The notes: generated by a model not told the origin, from the letters alone. 64,000 nt of DNA from HT1-32 sp040219025 (GCA_040219025.1 JAVJTE010000007.1:1-64000); one strand, 5' to 3'; counted from the first letter of the stretch, positions 22,676-32,198 are shown. Numbers and translations are program-made.

Positions 22676-24679
22676 TCAGATTTTGCGGGCGACCAGTTCG
22701 CCCTCTCTAATTGCGTCATTGACCCGACGCGGCGACATGGCGTCGCCGATCAGATGCAGCTCTAACCCGTCGGCTTTGCGCGGGCTGAGTTCGTGGAACA
22801 GCTCGTCTTCGGCATGTGCACCGATAATCATGACGACCTGATCGATATCGTTCAGCAGGGTGTTTTCGTCGGTATACAGATCGCGCACCGTAACTTTCGG
22901 GCCATCGATTGCCGTCACCTCGGAGTCCGACATGAAGGTCACACCCATCCGGCGCAGCATGCCATGCACCTTGCCCCAGTCACGGCTGCCCGCCAGATCA
23001 GGCGATGGCTGGCCCAGCTGGGTGATGAAGGTGACGGAAGCCCCGCGCTGTGCCAGATATTCGGTTGTCACCGCGCCCTGACGTCCGCCCATGCTGTCGA
23101 TCACCACAACCTTCTTCCCGACCGGCGGTTCATCCGCCAGCAGTTCCATATAGGTGAAGACATGGGGCTGGTCGGCACCCGGCAGAATGTCGCCATCCCA
23201 CCGTTCGGGATGCAGCATGTTCCAGCCATGTTTCAGCGCCCGCGACCCGGTTGCCACAACCACCGCATCAAAACCGGCCAGCATGCCCGCATCAACGCGG
23301 GTGCCGGTCTGGATGGTCACCCCGGTCTGACGAAGCTGGGTCTCCAGCCAGTCGACGATGCCCACCAGTTCCTTGCGGCTGTCGGCCTTCGCCCACCAGG
23401 CGGTCTGGCCGCCGAGACTGTCGCGAGCTTCAAACAGTGTCACGTCATGACCCCGCCCAGCAGCGGTCAGCGCCGCACGCATGCCCCCCGGGCCACCACC
23501 AACCACGGCGACCTTTTTGGCCGTCGCGGCCGGGGTCAGGGTTCCCGCACCCAGTTCCATCTCGTTACCCGCCGCCGGGTTATGGATGCAGGCGATTGCT
23601 GCCTGGGCAAAGATCGATGACATGCACCAGTTCGCACCGACACAGGGGCGAATATCACCGGCCTTGTTCTCGTAAGCCTTTCTCGGCCATTCCGGATCGG
23701 CGATCAGCTGGCGGGCCATCCCGATGAACTCGCATTTGCCATCCGCCAGATAGCCTTCCGCTGCTGCCGGATCGATGATCCGTCCGACACCGACGACCGG
23801 AACGCTGACCGCGTCGGCAACTTTCTGTGTTGCCGCCAGCTGATAGCCCTGATCTTCCGGCGATGTCGGATAGATCAGCATCCGGTTGAGGTAGGTTCCG
23901 TGGCTGACGGAGATATAGTCAATCAGTCCCGTGGCCTCGAATTCCTTCGCGATATCGGCCCACTCATCGGGCCCGAGACCACCGGGATGACCGTCGTTCG
24001 AGTTGATCCGCATTCCCATGATCATGTCGCGACCGATTTCCTGACGCGACGCATCAAGGATTTCCATGACGATCCGCATCCGGTTTTCAAGGCTGCCGCC
24101 ATAGGCATCCCGCCGGTTGTTGGTCGCCGGTGACAGGAACTGGTTCAGCATATAGCCATGCGACATGCCATGGACCTCGACCCCGTCCAGACCGCCTTCT
24201 TTCGAATATCTGGCCGACAGGCGATAGCCCTCGATCAGTTCGTTGATATCCGCCGTCGTCATGACATGCGGCATTTCACGATAGACGCTGCAGGGAATTG
24301 AAGACGGTGCCCAGACCGGCAGACCGTTGGCGACAGAGTTCGTCTGGCGGCCACGATGCCAGGGCTGCGACAGCAGCAGCGTGTCATATTCATGTACGGC
24401 ATCGGCCAGCTTGCGGTACTGGGCCGCCATCCGCTGGTCAAAGGCGAAAGCCTTGCCCTTGTAGGGCTGGGTCGTCGGATGGGCGGCCATCGCCTCCATG
24501 GTGATGACGGCCACCCCGCCCTTTGCGCGTTCCTTGTAGTAATGGATATGCGCGTCCGTGAAGAGATGGTCCTTCACCAGCAGGGTTGCATGTGCCGTCA
24601 TCCAGATACGGTTGCGGGCCGTCCTGGGCCCCAGCTTCATCGGACTGAACAAGCGCGGATATGCCGAATCTCCAGACAT
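22676..24679 (-). CDS. Old-Yellow-Enzyme-type FMN/Fe-S/FAD oxidoreductase (dienoyl-CoA reductase / N-demethylase-like)
   Basis: ATG 24679 follows GGAAGACG and gives 667 residues, the length of 2,4-dienoyl-CoA reductase and trimethylamine dehydrogenase. Residues 1-350 form an FMN-binding TIM barrel (LFSPMKLGPRTARNRIWM; GVEVHGMSHGYMLNQFLSPA). An Fe-S segment follows (CVGANWC then 11 residues and Cys), and a Rossmann FAD/NAD part starts at VAVVGGGPGGM. The cluster motif has Ala in place of the second Cys of the usual CxGCNxxC; CVGAN(Y/W)C is, as I recall, found in N-methylproline/betaine-type demethylases. This suggests an amine substrate, but only as an inference. The gene is in the leftward operon with the ABC transporter. 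Confidence 0.85.
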   Translation of the reverse strand: MSGDSAYPRLFSPMKLGPRTARNRIWMTAHATLLVKDHLFTDAHIHYYKERAKGGVAVITMEAMAAHPTTQPYKGKAFAFDQRMAAQYRKLADAVHEYDTLLLSQPWHRGRQTNSVANGLPVWAPSSIPCSVYREMPHVMTTADINELIEGYRLSARYSKEGGLDGVEVHGMSHGYMLNQFLSPATNNRRDAYGGSLENRMRIVMEILDASRQEIGRDMIMGMRINSNDGHPGGLGPDEWADIAKEFEATGLIDYISVSHGTYLNRMLIYPTSPEDQGYQLAATQKVADAVSVPVVGVGRIIDPAAAEGYLADGKCEFIGMARQLIADPEWPRKAYENKAGDIRPCVGANWCMSSIFAQAAIACIHNPAAGNEMELGAGTLTPAATAKKVAVVGGGPGGMRAALTAAGRGHDVTLFEARDSLGGQTAWWAKADSRKELVGIVDWLETQLRQTGVTIQTGTRVDAGMLAGFDAVVVATGSRALKHGWNMLHPERWDGDILPGADQPHVFTYMELLADEPPVGKKVVVIDSMGGRQGAVTTEYLAQRGASVTFITQLGQPSPDLAGSRDWGKVHGMLRRMGVTFMSDSEVTAIDGPKVTVRDLYTDENTLLNDIDQVVMIIGAHAEDELFHELSPRKADGLELHLIGDAMSPRRVNDAIREGELVARKI

Positions 24680-24707
24680 CGTCTTCCTTTCTGTATGGGC
24701 CTGCCGG

Positions 24708-25688
24708 TCAGGCGATCTTGTTGCCGCCATCCTTGATGCGCAGGCAGGCTGCCAGATGGCCATTGTCACCAAGCTGGTCGAGCGGCGGCTCCTGCCGGCT
24801 GCAGGCCTCGATGGCGACCGGACAGCGGGTATGGAAAGAGCAGCCGGTCGGCAGATCAATCGGGCTCGGAACCTCGCCTTCAAGTATCTGGCGTCGGACC
24901 ACAAAATGCGGGTCGGCAGGCAGATGTGCCGACATCAGCGACTGGGTATAGGGATGCGCCGGTGCCTCGAAGACGGAACCGGCGGGCGCCCGCTCGACAA
25001 TCTGCCCGAGATAGAGCACCACAATCTGGTCGCTGATCAGTTTCACGGTGCCCAGATCATGCGAAATGAACAGCATCGCGACACGGGTTTCTTCCTTCAG
25101 CTCAGCCAGCAGCTCCAGAATGCCGGCCCGCACCGACAGATCGAGTGAGCTGGTCGGCTCGTCGAGGACGATCAGTTTCGGATTGGTGGCAATCGCCCGG
25201 GCGATGCAGACCCGCTGTAACTGTCCGCCGGACAGGTCACTGGGATAACGGTTCAGGAACTCCGTGCTCAGCTGCACCCGTTTGGCCAGCGCTTCGGTCC
25301 GGTCCTGACGTTCACTGCGCACCATCTTGTCGTGCAGCAACAACGGTTCCGAAATCAGACTGCCGATCTTCATGCGCGGGTTCAGCGCGCTCCACGGATC
25401 CTGAAACACCATCTGCATATCGGACCGCAGTGGCCGGCACCGGTCCATCGACAGGCTGGAAATATCCTGGCCGCAAAATGTGATCTTCCCGGCAGTCGGA
25501 TTGGTCAGCCGCAGGATTGTCCGGCCCACCGTCGATTTGCCGGAGCCGCTTTCCCCGACCATGCCAAGGGTCTCGCCCGGACGGATGGCAAAATCGATCC
25601 CGTTGACCGCATGGACGACCTTGCCCTTCTGGCCGGTCGGGAAATGTTTCTTGAGGCCCTGAACCTCGATGACCGGTTGTTCGCTCAT
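24708..25688 (-). CDS. Peptide/opine ABC transporter ATP-binding protein (DppF-like)
   Basis: The 326-residue protein has Walker A GESGSGKST, signature LSGGQLQRV, Walker B KLIVLDEPTSSLD and the His switch FISHDL. The C-terminal oligopeptide-transporter extension (PIDLPTGCSFHTRCPVA) marks it as a Dpp/Opp-family ATPase. It powers uptake through the 26671 and 27567 permeases together with the second ATPase at 25685. The start at 25688 overlaps the preceding gene by ATGA. Confidence 0.93.
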   Translation of the reverse strand: MSEQPVIEVQGLKKHFPTGQKGKVVHAVNGIDFAIRPGETLGMVGESGSGKSTVGRTILRLTNPTAGKITFCGQDISSLSMDRCRPLRSDMQMVFQDPWSALNPRMKIGSLISEPLLLHDKMVRSERQDRTEALAKRVQLSTEFLNRYPSDLSGGQLQRVCIARAIATNPKLIVLDEPTSSLDLSVRAGILELLAELKEETRVAMLFISHDLGTVKLISDQIVVLYLGQIVERAPAGSVFEAPAHPYTQSLMSAHLPADPHFVVRRQILEGEVPSPIDLPTGCSFHTRCPVAIEACSRQEPPLDQLGDNGHLAACLRIKDGGNKIA

Positions 25689-26674
25689 TTCGCCGTCTCC
25701 AGCAGCCGGGCCGCCAGATGGCAGCGTGCGGCATGGCCCGGGGCCACATCCTCGATCTTCGGGTCGGTCAGACAGATATCTTCGGCGTACTGGCACCGGT
25801 CACGGTGGTGACAGCCATCCGGAAGGTTGTAGAGATCCGGCGGCGGGGCACCCAGAATGCTCGTCTCGCCAAGTTTCAGCCGTTCCGGCGTCGCGGCGAT
25901 CAGGTTTTTTGTGTAGGGGTGGGCCGGCCGGTCAAAGACCGCCTTTACCGGCCCGACTTCAACCATCGACCCGGCAAACATCACCGCCATGCGGTCACAG
26001 TAATGCGCGACGACACCCAGATCGTGCGTGATGATGATCGCCGCCATATTCATCCGTTTCACCAGATCACGCAGCAGATCGAGGATCTGTGCCTGAACCG
26101 TAACGTCCAGTCCGGTCGTCGGCTCATCGGCGATCAGCAGCCGGGGTTCATTCATCAGCGCCATGGCAATCAGCACGCGCTGGGCCATCCCGCCGGAGAG
26201 TTCATGCGGCCAGGCCATCGCACGGCGTTCCGGATCGGGAATGCCGACCGCATCCATCATTTCCAGCGCCCGCTTGCGGGCTTCGCTGTTGCTGCTTTTC
26301 ACATGTGCCTGCCGGATGCGGATCAGCTGGTCGCCGACCCTGGTCAGCGGATCAAGCGATGTTCGCGGATTCTGCACCACCATTGCAATTTCATGGCCGC
26401 GCAGACCGTTAAGCTCGTCATCAGACAAATTCAGCAATTCCGTACCGGCAAAGCGGACCGAACCGCCGACCACCCGCGCCGGTGGACGCAGCAACCCGAC
26501 CGCAGACTGGGCGGTCAGTGATTTACCGGCGCCGGTTTCACCAACGATGCCCAGGAATTCGCCGCTATCGACCGCGAAAGTGACGCCATTCAGCGCACGG
26601 GCGGTACGGATGTTGTTGTCGAGATCGCGAGAGACGAAATGCGTCTCCAGCTCGTTAACTTCCAGTAGACTCAC
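25685..26674 (-). CDS. Peptide/opine ABC transporter ATP-binding protein (DppD-like)
   Basis: The 329-residue protein has Walker A GETGAGKSLT, signature LSGGMAQRV, Walker B LLIADEPTTGLDV and IITHDLGVVAH, with the C-terminal PDGCHHRDRCQYA motif of Dpp/Opp ATPases. It is the first of the two ATPases of the transporter and is coupled by 4-bp overlaps to the permease before it and the ATPase after it. Confidence 0.93.
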   Translation of the reverse strand: MSLLEVNELETHFVSRDLDNNIRTARALNGVTFAVDSGEFLGIVGETGAGKSLTAQSAVGLLRPPARVVGGSVRFAGTELLNLSDDELNGLRGHEIAMVVQNPRTSLDPLTRVGDQLIRIRQAHVKSSNSEARKRALEMMDAVGIPDPERRAMAWPHELSGGMAQRVLIAMALMNEPRLLIADEPTTGLDVTVQAQILDLLRDLVKRMNMAAIIITHDLGVVAHYCDRMAVMFAGSMVEVGPVKAVFDRPAHPYTKNLIAATPERLKLGETSILGAPPPDLYNLPDGCHHRDRCQYAEDICLTDPKIEDVAPGHAARCHLAARLLETAK

Positions 26675-27567
26675 TTGACCGACCTGCGACGCGGGTTGAG
26701 GAAATCCTGAAGCCCGTCACCGAGCATGTTCAGGCCGAGAACCAGCATGATCAGTGCCAGTCCGGGGAACAGGGCGACCCACCATTGGCCCGAAACCATG
26801 AATTCGGCACCCTGACGGATCATCGCCCCCCATTCCGGGGTTGGTGCCTGAATACCGACACCAAGGAAGGCCAGGGTTGCCGAGATACGAACCGCCCAGG
26901 CTGCACGCACTGCGGTCTGGGCCATTGCCCCCTGAATGGCATTCGGCAGCAGATGGACAAACATGATACGCCAGGTCGGATTACCCGCAGCGACCGCGGA
27001 TTCAACGAAGACACTGGACCGCAGGGCCAGCACCTCGGACCGCACGACACGGGCAAAAACCGGTGAATCGAGAACACCCAGAACGATGATCACATTGATC
27101 AGTGACTGCCCGGTCGCCGCAACTACGGCAAGCGCCAGAATGATCGACGGGAAGACCCGCAGGCCATCAAAAAACCGCATGACGACTTCGTCACCGATAC
27201 CCCCCCGGTAGCCGGTCCACAGGCCGACCGGCACACCGATCAGCAGCGAGATGATGACCGCCGGAATGGCAATGCCGAAACCATAGCGGGCACCGTAGAT
27301 CACGCGGGAAAACACATCCATCCCGTTGCCATCCGTGCCGAACCAGTGGTCGGCATTCGGTGCCTGCAGGACCCGTTCCGGAAAGGATGAGACCGGGTCA
27401 TACGGCATGAAGATATTCGACCCCAGTGCCAGAATACCGAAGATCAGAATAATCGTCAGGCCGATGGCAGCCGTCGGGCTGAACCGCGACATCCCGGCAA
27501 TCCGGCGAGTGACAGAGAAACCCGGCAGGGGTGCCGCTTCAGCGCGGAAATTTGCACCATCAGGCAT
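26671..27567 (-). CDS. Peptide/opine ABC transporter permease (DppC-like)
   Basis: The 298-residue protein has an N-terminal helix (AIGLTIILIFGILALGSNIF), five more membrane segments, and the EAA-type loop (ESAVAAGNPTWRIMFVHLLP) that contacts the ATPases. The NADHWFGTDGNGMDVFSRVI segment is typical of DppC. It partners with the DppB-like permease at 27567, whose stop overlaps its start by 1 bp. Confidence 0.93.
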   Translation of the reverse strand: MPDGANFRAEAAPLPGFSVTRRIAGMSRFSPTAAIGLTIILIFGILALGSNIFMPYDPVSSFPERVLQAPNADHWFGTDGNGMDVFSRVIYGARYGFGIAIPAVIISLLIGVPVGLWTGYRGGIGDEVVMRFFDGLRVFPSIILALAVVAATGQSLINVIIVLGVLDSPVFARVVRSEVLALRSSVFVESAVAAGNPTWRIMFVHLLPNAIQGAMAQTAVRAAWAVRISATLAFLGVGIQAPTPEWGAMIRQGAEFMVSGQWWVALFPGLALIMLVLGLNMLGDGLQDFLNPRRRSVK

Positions 27568-28580
27568 CAGGTCAACTCCGCACGGGGTTCAATGAGATAG
27601 ACAACGAAATCGATAATCAGGAAGACAATTACCGAGAACAGCGCCAGGAAGAGCACATATCCCTGCACGGCGGCGAAATCGCCGCGGACAATCGCCGCGA
27701 GGCCGTACTCCCCGAGACCGCCCCAGGCAAAGACAAATTCGATCAGCGACATTGTCCCGACCAGTCCGGTGATTTCCGTTCCCACAAAGGTCAGGATCGG
27801 AACTGTCGAATTCCGCAGGACAATCCGCTTCACAACATCTTTCGGCAGACCGGAAGCTTTCGCGTAACGCACTGTGTCATTCGACAGCACTTCCAGTGTG
27901 ATGGCCCGGGTATGCTTGATGATCGGCGCTGACGAGACAATCGCCATACAGATCACCGGCAACACCAGATGCGAGGCAGCTGATCTGGCCACCTCCCACT
28001 CACCTGCAATCAGCGCGTCAAAGAAGTAGCTGCCGGTAACGGTCGGCGGCGGGCTCATGATCAGCCCGATCCGCCCGACACCGGGCGGGGCCCATCCCAG
28101 CAGATAAAAGAACACGAACAGCATCACCAGACCGAGCCAGTAGGTCGGGATTGAAAAGCCCAGCAGCGAGAAAAAGCGGCTGATATGATCGAAGCTGCCA
28201 TCCGGCCGGAATGCCGCACGAAGCCCGATCGGAATACCGATCAGCGTGCCAATACCGACACCCCACAACAGCAGCTCCAGCGAGATCATGACCCGGTCCA
28301 GCATATCGTCCAGAACAGGCCGGTTGCTCAGCCAGGATTCACCGAAATCACCCTGCAGCAGATTACCGAGATAAATGAAAAATTGTTCAAACAATGACTT
28401 GTCGAGACCCAGTTCACCGCGAATCAGGTCAAATTCAGCTGCGGTTGCCGTTGGTCCGGCCAGCAGACCGACCGGGTCCAGACCGCCAATGCGGACCAGC
28501 ATAAAGGTCGCAAAAACGATCCCCAGCATCAGCGGGATCACCATCAGCATGCGTCGCAGAAAGAAACGTCCGAAAGTCAT
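27567..28580 (-). CDS. Peptide/opine ABC transporter permease (DppB-like)
   Basis: The 337-residue protein begins with the characteristic FFLRRMLMVIPLMLGIVF helix and has about six membrane segments and the EAA loop (YAKASGLPKDVVKRIVLRNS). The long periplasmic loop after helix 1 (LGLDKSLFEQFFIYLGNLLQ) is typical of DppB. A strong hairpin (28611-28641) lies between it and the binding-protein gene upstream. Confidence 0.93.
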   Translation of the reverse strand: MTFGRFFLRRMLMVIPLMLGIVFATFMLVRIGGLDPVGLLAGPTATAAEFDLIRGELGLDKSLFEQFFIYLGNLLQGDFGESWLSNRPVLDDMLDRVMISLELLLWGVGIGTLIGIPIGLRAAFRPDGSFDHISRFFSLLGFSIPTYWLGLVMLFVFFYLLGWAPPGVGRIGLIMSPPPTVTGSYFFDALIAGEWEVARSAASHLVLPVICMAIVSSAPIIKHTRAITLEVLSNDTVRYAKASGLPKDVVKRIVLRNSTVPILTFVGTEITGLVGTMSLIEFVFAWGGLGEYGLAAIVRGDFAAVQGYVLFLALFSVIVFLIIDFVVYLIEPRAELT

Positions 28581-28610
28581 GATTTCATCCGTGAAAAAGG
28601 GTCGGGAACT

Positions 28611-28641
28611 GCGGGGGACATGTCAGTGCCATGCCCCCCGC
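28611..28641 (-). terminator. Hairpin between binding-protein and permease genes
   Basis: Twelve-base arms (28611-28622 and 28630-28641) pair with one G-U around a 7-nt loop. A T-rich stretch (CTTTTTC on the minus strand) lies further on. It probably causes partial termination or message stabilisation, so that the binding protein is made in excess. Confidence 0.65.
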
Positions 28642-28655
28642 GCCGTCCGACAGTC

Positions 28656-30227
28656 TTACTTCATCGTCAGATCAGCCCAGCGTTCGTGCTCGTCGGGATA
28701 GTGAACCCAGCCGGAAATCTTCGGGTTCATCGCCTCGAAGGTGGCCGAGTAAACGGTCATTGCCCAGGGCGCATCTTCAATCCAGAGCTTCTGTGCTTCC
28801 TTCATCATCTCATTCTTCTTGTCGGCATCAAGTTCCTGACGACCGGCGTCAATCAACGCATCAACCTTGAGATTGGAATAGGCACCGCGGTTTGAAACGC
28901 CCTTGGTATGCGCGATCAGATACATGGTATAGACCGGATCAAGCACGATCGGGCCGTCTTCAAAGGTGAAGAAGCACATATCCATCACCTTGGGTGACCC
29001 GCGTGACCGCATTTCCGAACCGATCAGTTTCACCGGCTTGATCTTCAGGCCAAGCTTGTTCAGCTGGTCGGCAATCTGGATTGCAACAGGCTCCTGATGC
29101 CACCAGAGGTCAGAATAGAGAATGTCCATCTCGAACCCGTCCGGATAACCGGCTTCGGCCAGCAGGGCCTTGGCCTTCTCCGGATTGTAATCATAGGTGA
29201 AGGCGCTGGTGTCATAACCGTCGACAATCGGCGGCACCACCGACTTGGCGAGAGTTGCCGTGCCACCGAACACCGCCTTGTTGATCAGCTCCGCATCAAT
29301 TGCGTAATTGACGGCCTGGCGAACCCGGACATCGTCAAACGGCTTGCATTTCGGGTTCATGCGGGCGGCAGCAGAGCTGCGACCGGTCGCCTTCTCAATC
29401 TTGACAGACGGATCCTTCTGCATGTCGAGAACCTGCTGGATGGCAGGACGGTCAATCCACTGCACCTGACCGGTTTTCAGCAGGGTCACCCGGCTGGCAC
29501 CGGACGGAATCTGCTTGTAGATGACACGATCAAAGTACGGCTTCGGACCAAAGTAGTTCGGGTTGGCAATAAATACCGCCTGGTCGCCCGGCTTCAGGGT
29601 TTCCAGATGATAGGCACCGAATCCGGCCGTGTTGTTTTCCATCCACTTCAGACCCCAGGGGTCTTCCGCTGTGACGTGCTTCTTCACTTCCGTGGAATCA
29701 TAGATGCCGGGAACGTAAAGGGTCAGCGCCTTCAGGAAGATCGAACTCGGCGCATTCAGCGTGAACTCGACATCATATTTGCCGACCGCCTTGACAGCTT
29801 CGACATTCGACACCGTGGCAATGAAGTTGCCGGTGCGTTTCTGGTCAAAGGACTTGTTCCAGCTCCATTCCACATCATCGGCGGTCAGTTCGTTGCCATA
29901 GGGGCTCTTGACGCCCTGACGCAGGGTCAGAACATAGGTCTTGCCGTCTTCGGACACTTTCCAGCTTTCTGCCAGATGCGGCAGCGCCTTGCTGGGATCC
30001 AGCACTTCGCGACCGTCTTTCATCATGCGGCCGTATTTGGTCAGACCTTCATAGGTCTGCACGACAGCGTTCTGGGTATGGGGACGCAGGGCGTCGCCAT
30101 CAAAACCTTCCGGCGTATTCGGCGAAGCAACCACAAGGGTCGCTGCCAGGGCCGGTCCGGCCATCAGTGTGGAGCCAAGCGCCGCTGCGGCGAGTGCACC
30201 CCGTTTCATGTAATTCCATTCAAGCAT
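28656..30227 (-). CDS. ABC transporter substrate-binding protein, family 5 (DppA-like)
   Basis: The 523-residue protein has a signal peptide (MKRGALAAAALGSTLMAGPALA after a short leader) and the family-5 pattern: LAESWKVSEDGKTYVLTLRQ, then YGNELTADDVEWSWNK and VRQAVNYAIDAELINKAVF. It binds a peptide, opine or other amine in the periplasm for the Dpp-like permeases. AGGGAG lies 7 nt before the chosen ATG; the ATG six codons on is an alternative. Family-5 proteins are also known to bind betaines and opines, which would suit the neighbouring TauD and OYE genes. Confidence 0.92.
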   Translation of the reverse strand: MLEWNYMKRGALAAAALGSTLMAGPALAATLVVASPNTPEGFDGDALRPHTQNAVVQTYEGLTKYGRMMKDGREVLDPSKALPHLAESWKVSEDGKTYVLTLRQGVKSPYGNELTADDVEWSWNKSFDQKRTGNFIATVSNVEAVKAVGKYDVEFTLNAPSSIFLKALTLYVPGIYDSTEVKKHVTAEDPWGLKWMENNTAGFGAYHLETLKPGDQAVFIANPNYFGPKPYFDRVIYKQIPSGASRVTLLKTGQVQWIDRPAIQQVLDMQKDPSVKIEKATGRSSAAARMNPKCKPFDDVRVRQAVNYAIDAELINKAVFGGTATLAKSVVPPIVDGYDTSAFTYDYNPEKAKALLAEAGYPDGFEMDILYSDLWWHQEPVAIQIADQLNKLGLKIKPVKLIGSEMRSRGSPKVMDMCFFTFEDGPIVLDPVYTMYLIAHTKGVSNRGAYSNLKVDALIDAGRQELDADKKNEMMKEAQKLWIEDAPWAMTVYSATFEAMNPKISGWVHYPDEHERWADLTMK

Positions 30228-30289
30228 TCTATGCTCCCTTGTTAAGTTTGACGCCGGACCCGGGCCGGCTGTCGGCTCCCGATAGTGTC

Positions 30290-31018
30290 TTATTGTTTTT
30301 GCGGGTTGAAGAAGGGTACCTGAAAACCGTCCCTGACTTCAGAAAGTATGTTCACAACATCGTAATCCCCGGTGATGCTCCGTGACGCCACCGGGTCTTC
30401 GAGGCTGTATTTCCAGTGCGCGCCAAATCCCAGCGCCTTGTCGACACTGACGATGGTTCCGCAGAACACCGTGAAATCACGATCCGGAACGCCGCCAACC
30501 CGCTCGCGCAGGATGTCGATAATGGCTTCCGGTTTCATGAAAGCCGAGACGCTGACATCCTGATACAGGCGGCCATCGACCCAGGCTTTCAGAACACATT
30601 CATCCCAGTGACCGGCAATCTCGGCATAGGGCCAGAGGGTGCCTGCGAGATGGTTCGGACAGGCCTGCTTGCTGCCCGGAATACTGACGGTCTCCAGCGC
30701 CCGGTCCGTATGGTCACTGCCGACACCGACATACAGCTGGTCCGCCATATGAAGCACGATCTCGACCTCTCCCGAGGTTTTCTCGGTCTGGACAAAGACC
30801 TCGTCTTCCATGGTGAAGGAATGCCGCCCGATGGGATAGATGCGCGGTGCCGGGACGTTGAAAGCGATATAAATACCCGACTTTGCAACTTCTTCCTGAT
30901 GCGCGACGGCGGTCTGCGGATCGCGCGTTGCCGAGCCGAAATTGTACATACGCCGGATCGGGAAATCCTGCTTCTTATCGCCACCCTTGCGGGAAGCCAC
31001 TGTTGCCGAAAACTGCAT
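30290..31018 (-). CDS. DUF2848-family protein
   Basis: The 242-residue protein carries patterns I recognise from DUF2848: YVGVGSDHTDRALE, SKQACPNHLAGTLWP and DFTVFCGTIVS. The family is distantly like fumarylacetoacetate hydrolase and often sits in catabolic operons; its reaction is not established. No signal peptide is visible. It lies 3 bp after the TauD-type gene, so the two are co-transcribed. Confidence 0.75.
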   Translation of the reverse strand: MQFSATVASRKGGDKKQDFPIRRMYNFGSATRDPQTAVAHQEEVAKSGIYIAFNVPAPRIYPIGRHSFTMEDEVFVQTEKTSGEVEIVLHMADQLYVGVGSDHTDRALETVSIPGSKQACPNHLAGTLWPYAEIAGHWDECVLKAWVDGRLYQDVSVSAFMKPEAIIDILRERVGGVPDRDFTVFCGTIVSVDKALGFGAHWKYSLEDPVASRSITGDYDVVNILSEVRDGFQVPFFNPQKQ

Positions 31019-31021
31019 ATC

Positions 31022-32056
31022 CTACCTCATTTCTGCCGCGTCGAGCGCGACGGGGTTATCACCGGCGCCGACATGCCGGCGCCACATCCAGATGCGTTTG
31101 AGAACACGGCCGCCTGTTGAATCGGTGGCGAACGCCTCGCGTCCGTGCAGGGTCACCAGGTTGTTGGTCACCAGCAACTCCCCCGGTCTCAGCACAAAGG
31201 AAAAATAAAGATCACGGCGTTCAAGAACGCTGTCGAAATAGTCCAGCGCCTCACGTTGCCGGTCGGTCAGGGGTGTCCCCGCCAGTTCCATCCCCGGCTC
31301 GACCATCACCCGGGCATAATGAATGCGCAGCTCGCCGGAATCGCGCTCGAAGATCGGCTTGCGGATGGTTTTCGGACCCGCCGGCCAGGTATGCAGCACG
31401 GGCGGCCGGAAATCCCAGGTTTCATAAAACAGCGGCAGCAGGTCCGGGCGCTCGCGCTCAACAACCGCATGCACTGTCTCGGCCGAGATCAGCATGCTCT
31501 CGCCACCCTTCACAGCCGATTTGACGCAAAGCAAACCGATATAACAGGGCGGCCGGCGTTCCAGACAACCGTTGTCCGAATGCATGGCAGACCGTTTGGA
31601 ACTGGCTCCGATCCGTGTCGGGTCCGTATTCTTGCCGCCGGTGTCGGTCACCGTGAACATGCGACGGTCGGTATGCAGGCCCTGGCGTATCGGTCGCCCG
31701 AGATAGTTTCCCAGCCCCCAGGCGATGATACCCGCCTCGTCATCACTGTAGCGCGAGGTATCCAGCCCGCCGATGACGACAAACCCGCGACCGGCATCCA
31801 GCTGTTCGTGCAGTGCGGCAACATCTGCAGCAAAGGAGGGAATGCGAAAGTCTTCCTGCTCGACAGTCTCGGAGGTCAGACCGTTGCGCCGGCAAAAGTT
31901 GATTGCGGCCTCGATCTCGGAAAGTGCTGCCGGCGAAAGGCTGTAACGAAAAGCCTCTCCGACAGCCTCCATCGCCGCCCTGTTCCAGCACCTGGCTGCA
32001 ACAGGCAGGTTATCATCCTGATTTGCTTGCAGAACCGCCCCGCTCATTCCCGTCAT
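31022..32056 (-). CDS. TauD/TfdA-type 2-oxoglutarate/Fe(II) dioxygenase
   Basis: With the start at 32056 the product is 344 residues. The iron site is visible: His159-Ser-Asp161 (AMHSDNG) and the distal His304 (NNLVTLHGREAF), with a 2-oxoglutarate-binding Arg in RVLKRIWMWRR. TauD-type enzymes hydroxylate sulfonates, herbicides, betaines and other small molecules; the gamma-butyrobetaine hydroxylase group is one possibility here. The start is uncertain: ATGs at 32128, 32068, 32056 and 32047 are in frame, and those downstream of the operator (32086-32105) are more plausible. It heads the 14-kb leftward run. Confidence 0.85.
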   Translation of the reverse strand: MTGMSGAVLQANQDDNLPVAARCWNRAAMEAVGEAFRYSLSPAALSEIEAAINFCRRNGLTSETVEQEDFRIPSFAADVAALHEQLDAGRGFVVIGGLDTSRYSDDEAGIIAWGLGNYLGRPIRQGLHTDRRMFTVTDTGGKNTDPTRIGASSKRSAMHSDNGCLERRPPCYIGLLCVKSAVKGGESMLISAETVHAVVERERPDLLPLFYETWDFRPPVLHTWPAGPKTIRKPIFERDSGELRIHYARVMVEPGMELAGTPLTDRQREALDYFDSVLERRDLYFSFVLRPGELLVTNNLVTLHGREAFATDSTGGRVLKRIWMWRRHVGAGDNPVALDAAEMR

Positions 32057-32085
32057 GCCCTCCCGCATTTCGACTTGAGTGTCTA

Positions 32086-32105
32086 ATGTTATAGATTTAT
32101 AACTT
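32086..32105. promoter_or_regulatory. HutC-type operator, copy 1
   Basis: ATGTTATAGATTTATAACTT contains the perfect repeat GTTATA-GATT-TATAAC (32088-32103). It lies between the leftward TauD operon and the rightward GntR/UTRA gene (32199). Its reverse complement matches 17 of 20 positions of the element at 41633. This suggests a shared repressor, probably the adjacent HutC-type protein. Confidence 0.7.
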
Positions 32106-32198
32106 TTTAGCCAAAGAAAATTTCGCATTCAGACGAAAAGAGTTGGCGGCGGTTCAGAGAGAGGCCAGAAACGCCTGAAAACAGCATGGGAGCAGCAG

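Noticed and set aside
24680..24904. N-terminal extension of the OYE gene
   Set aside because: The extra 75 residues overlap the DppF-like gene and lack family character, and a good ribosome-binding site stands before ATG 24679.
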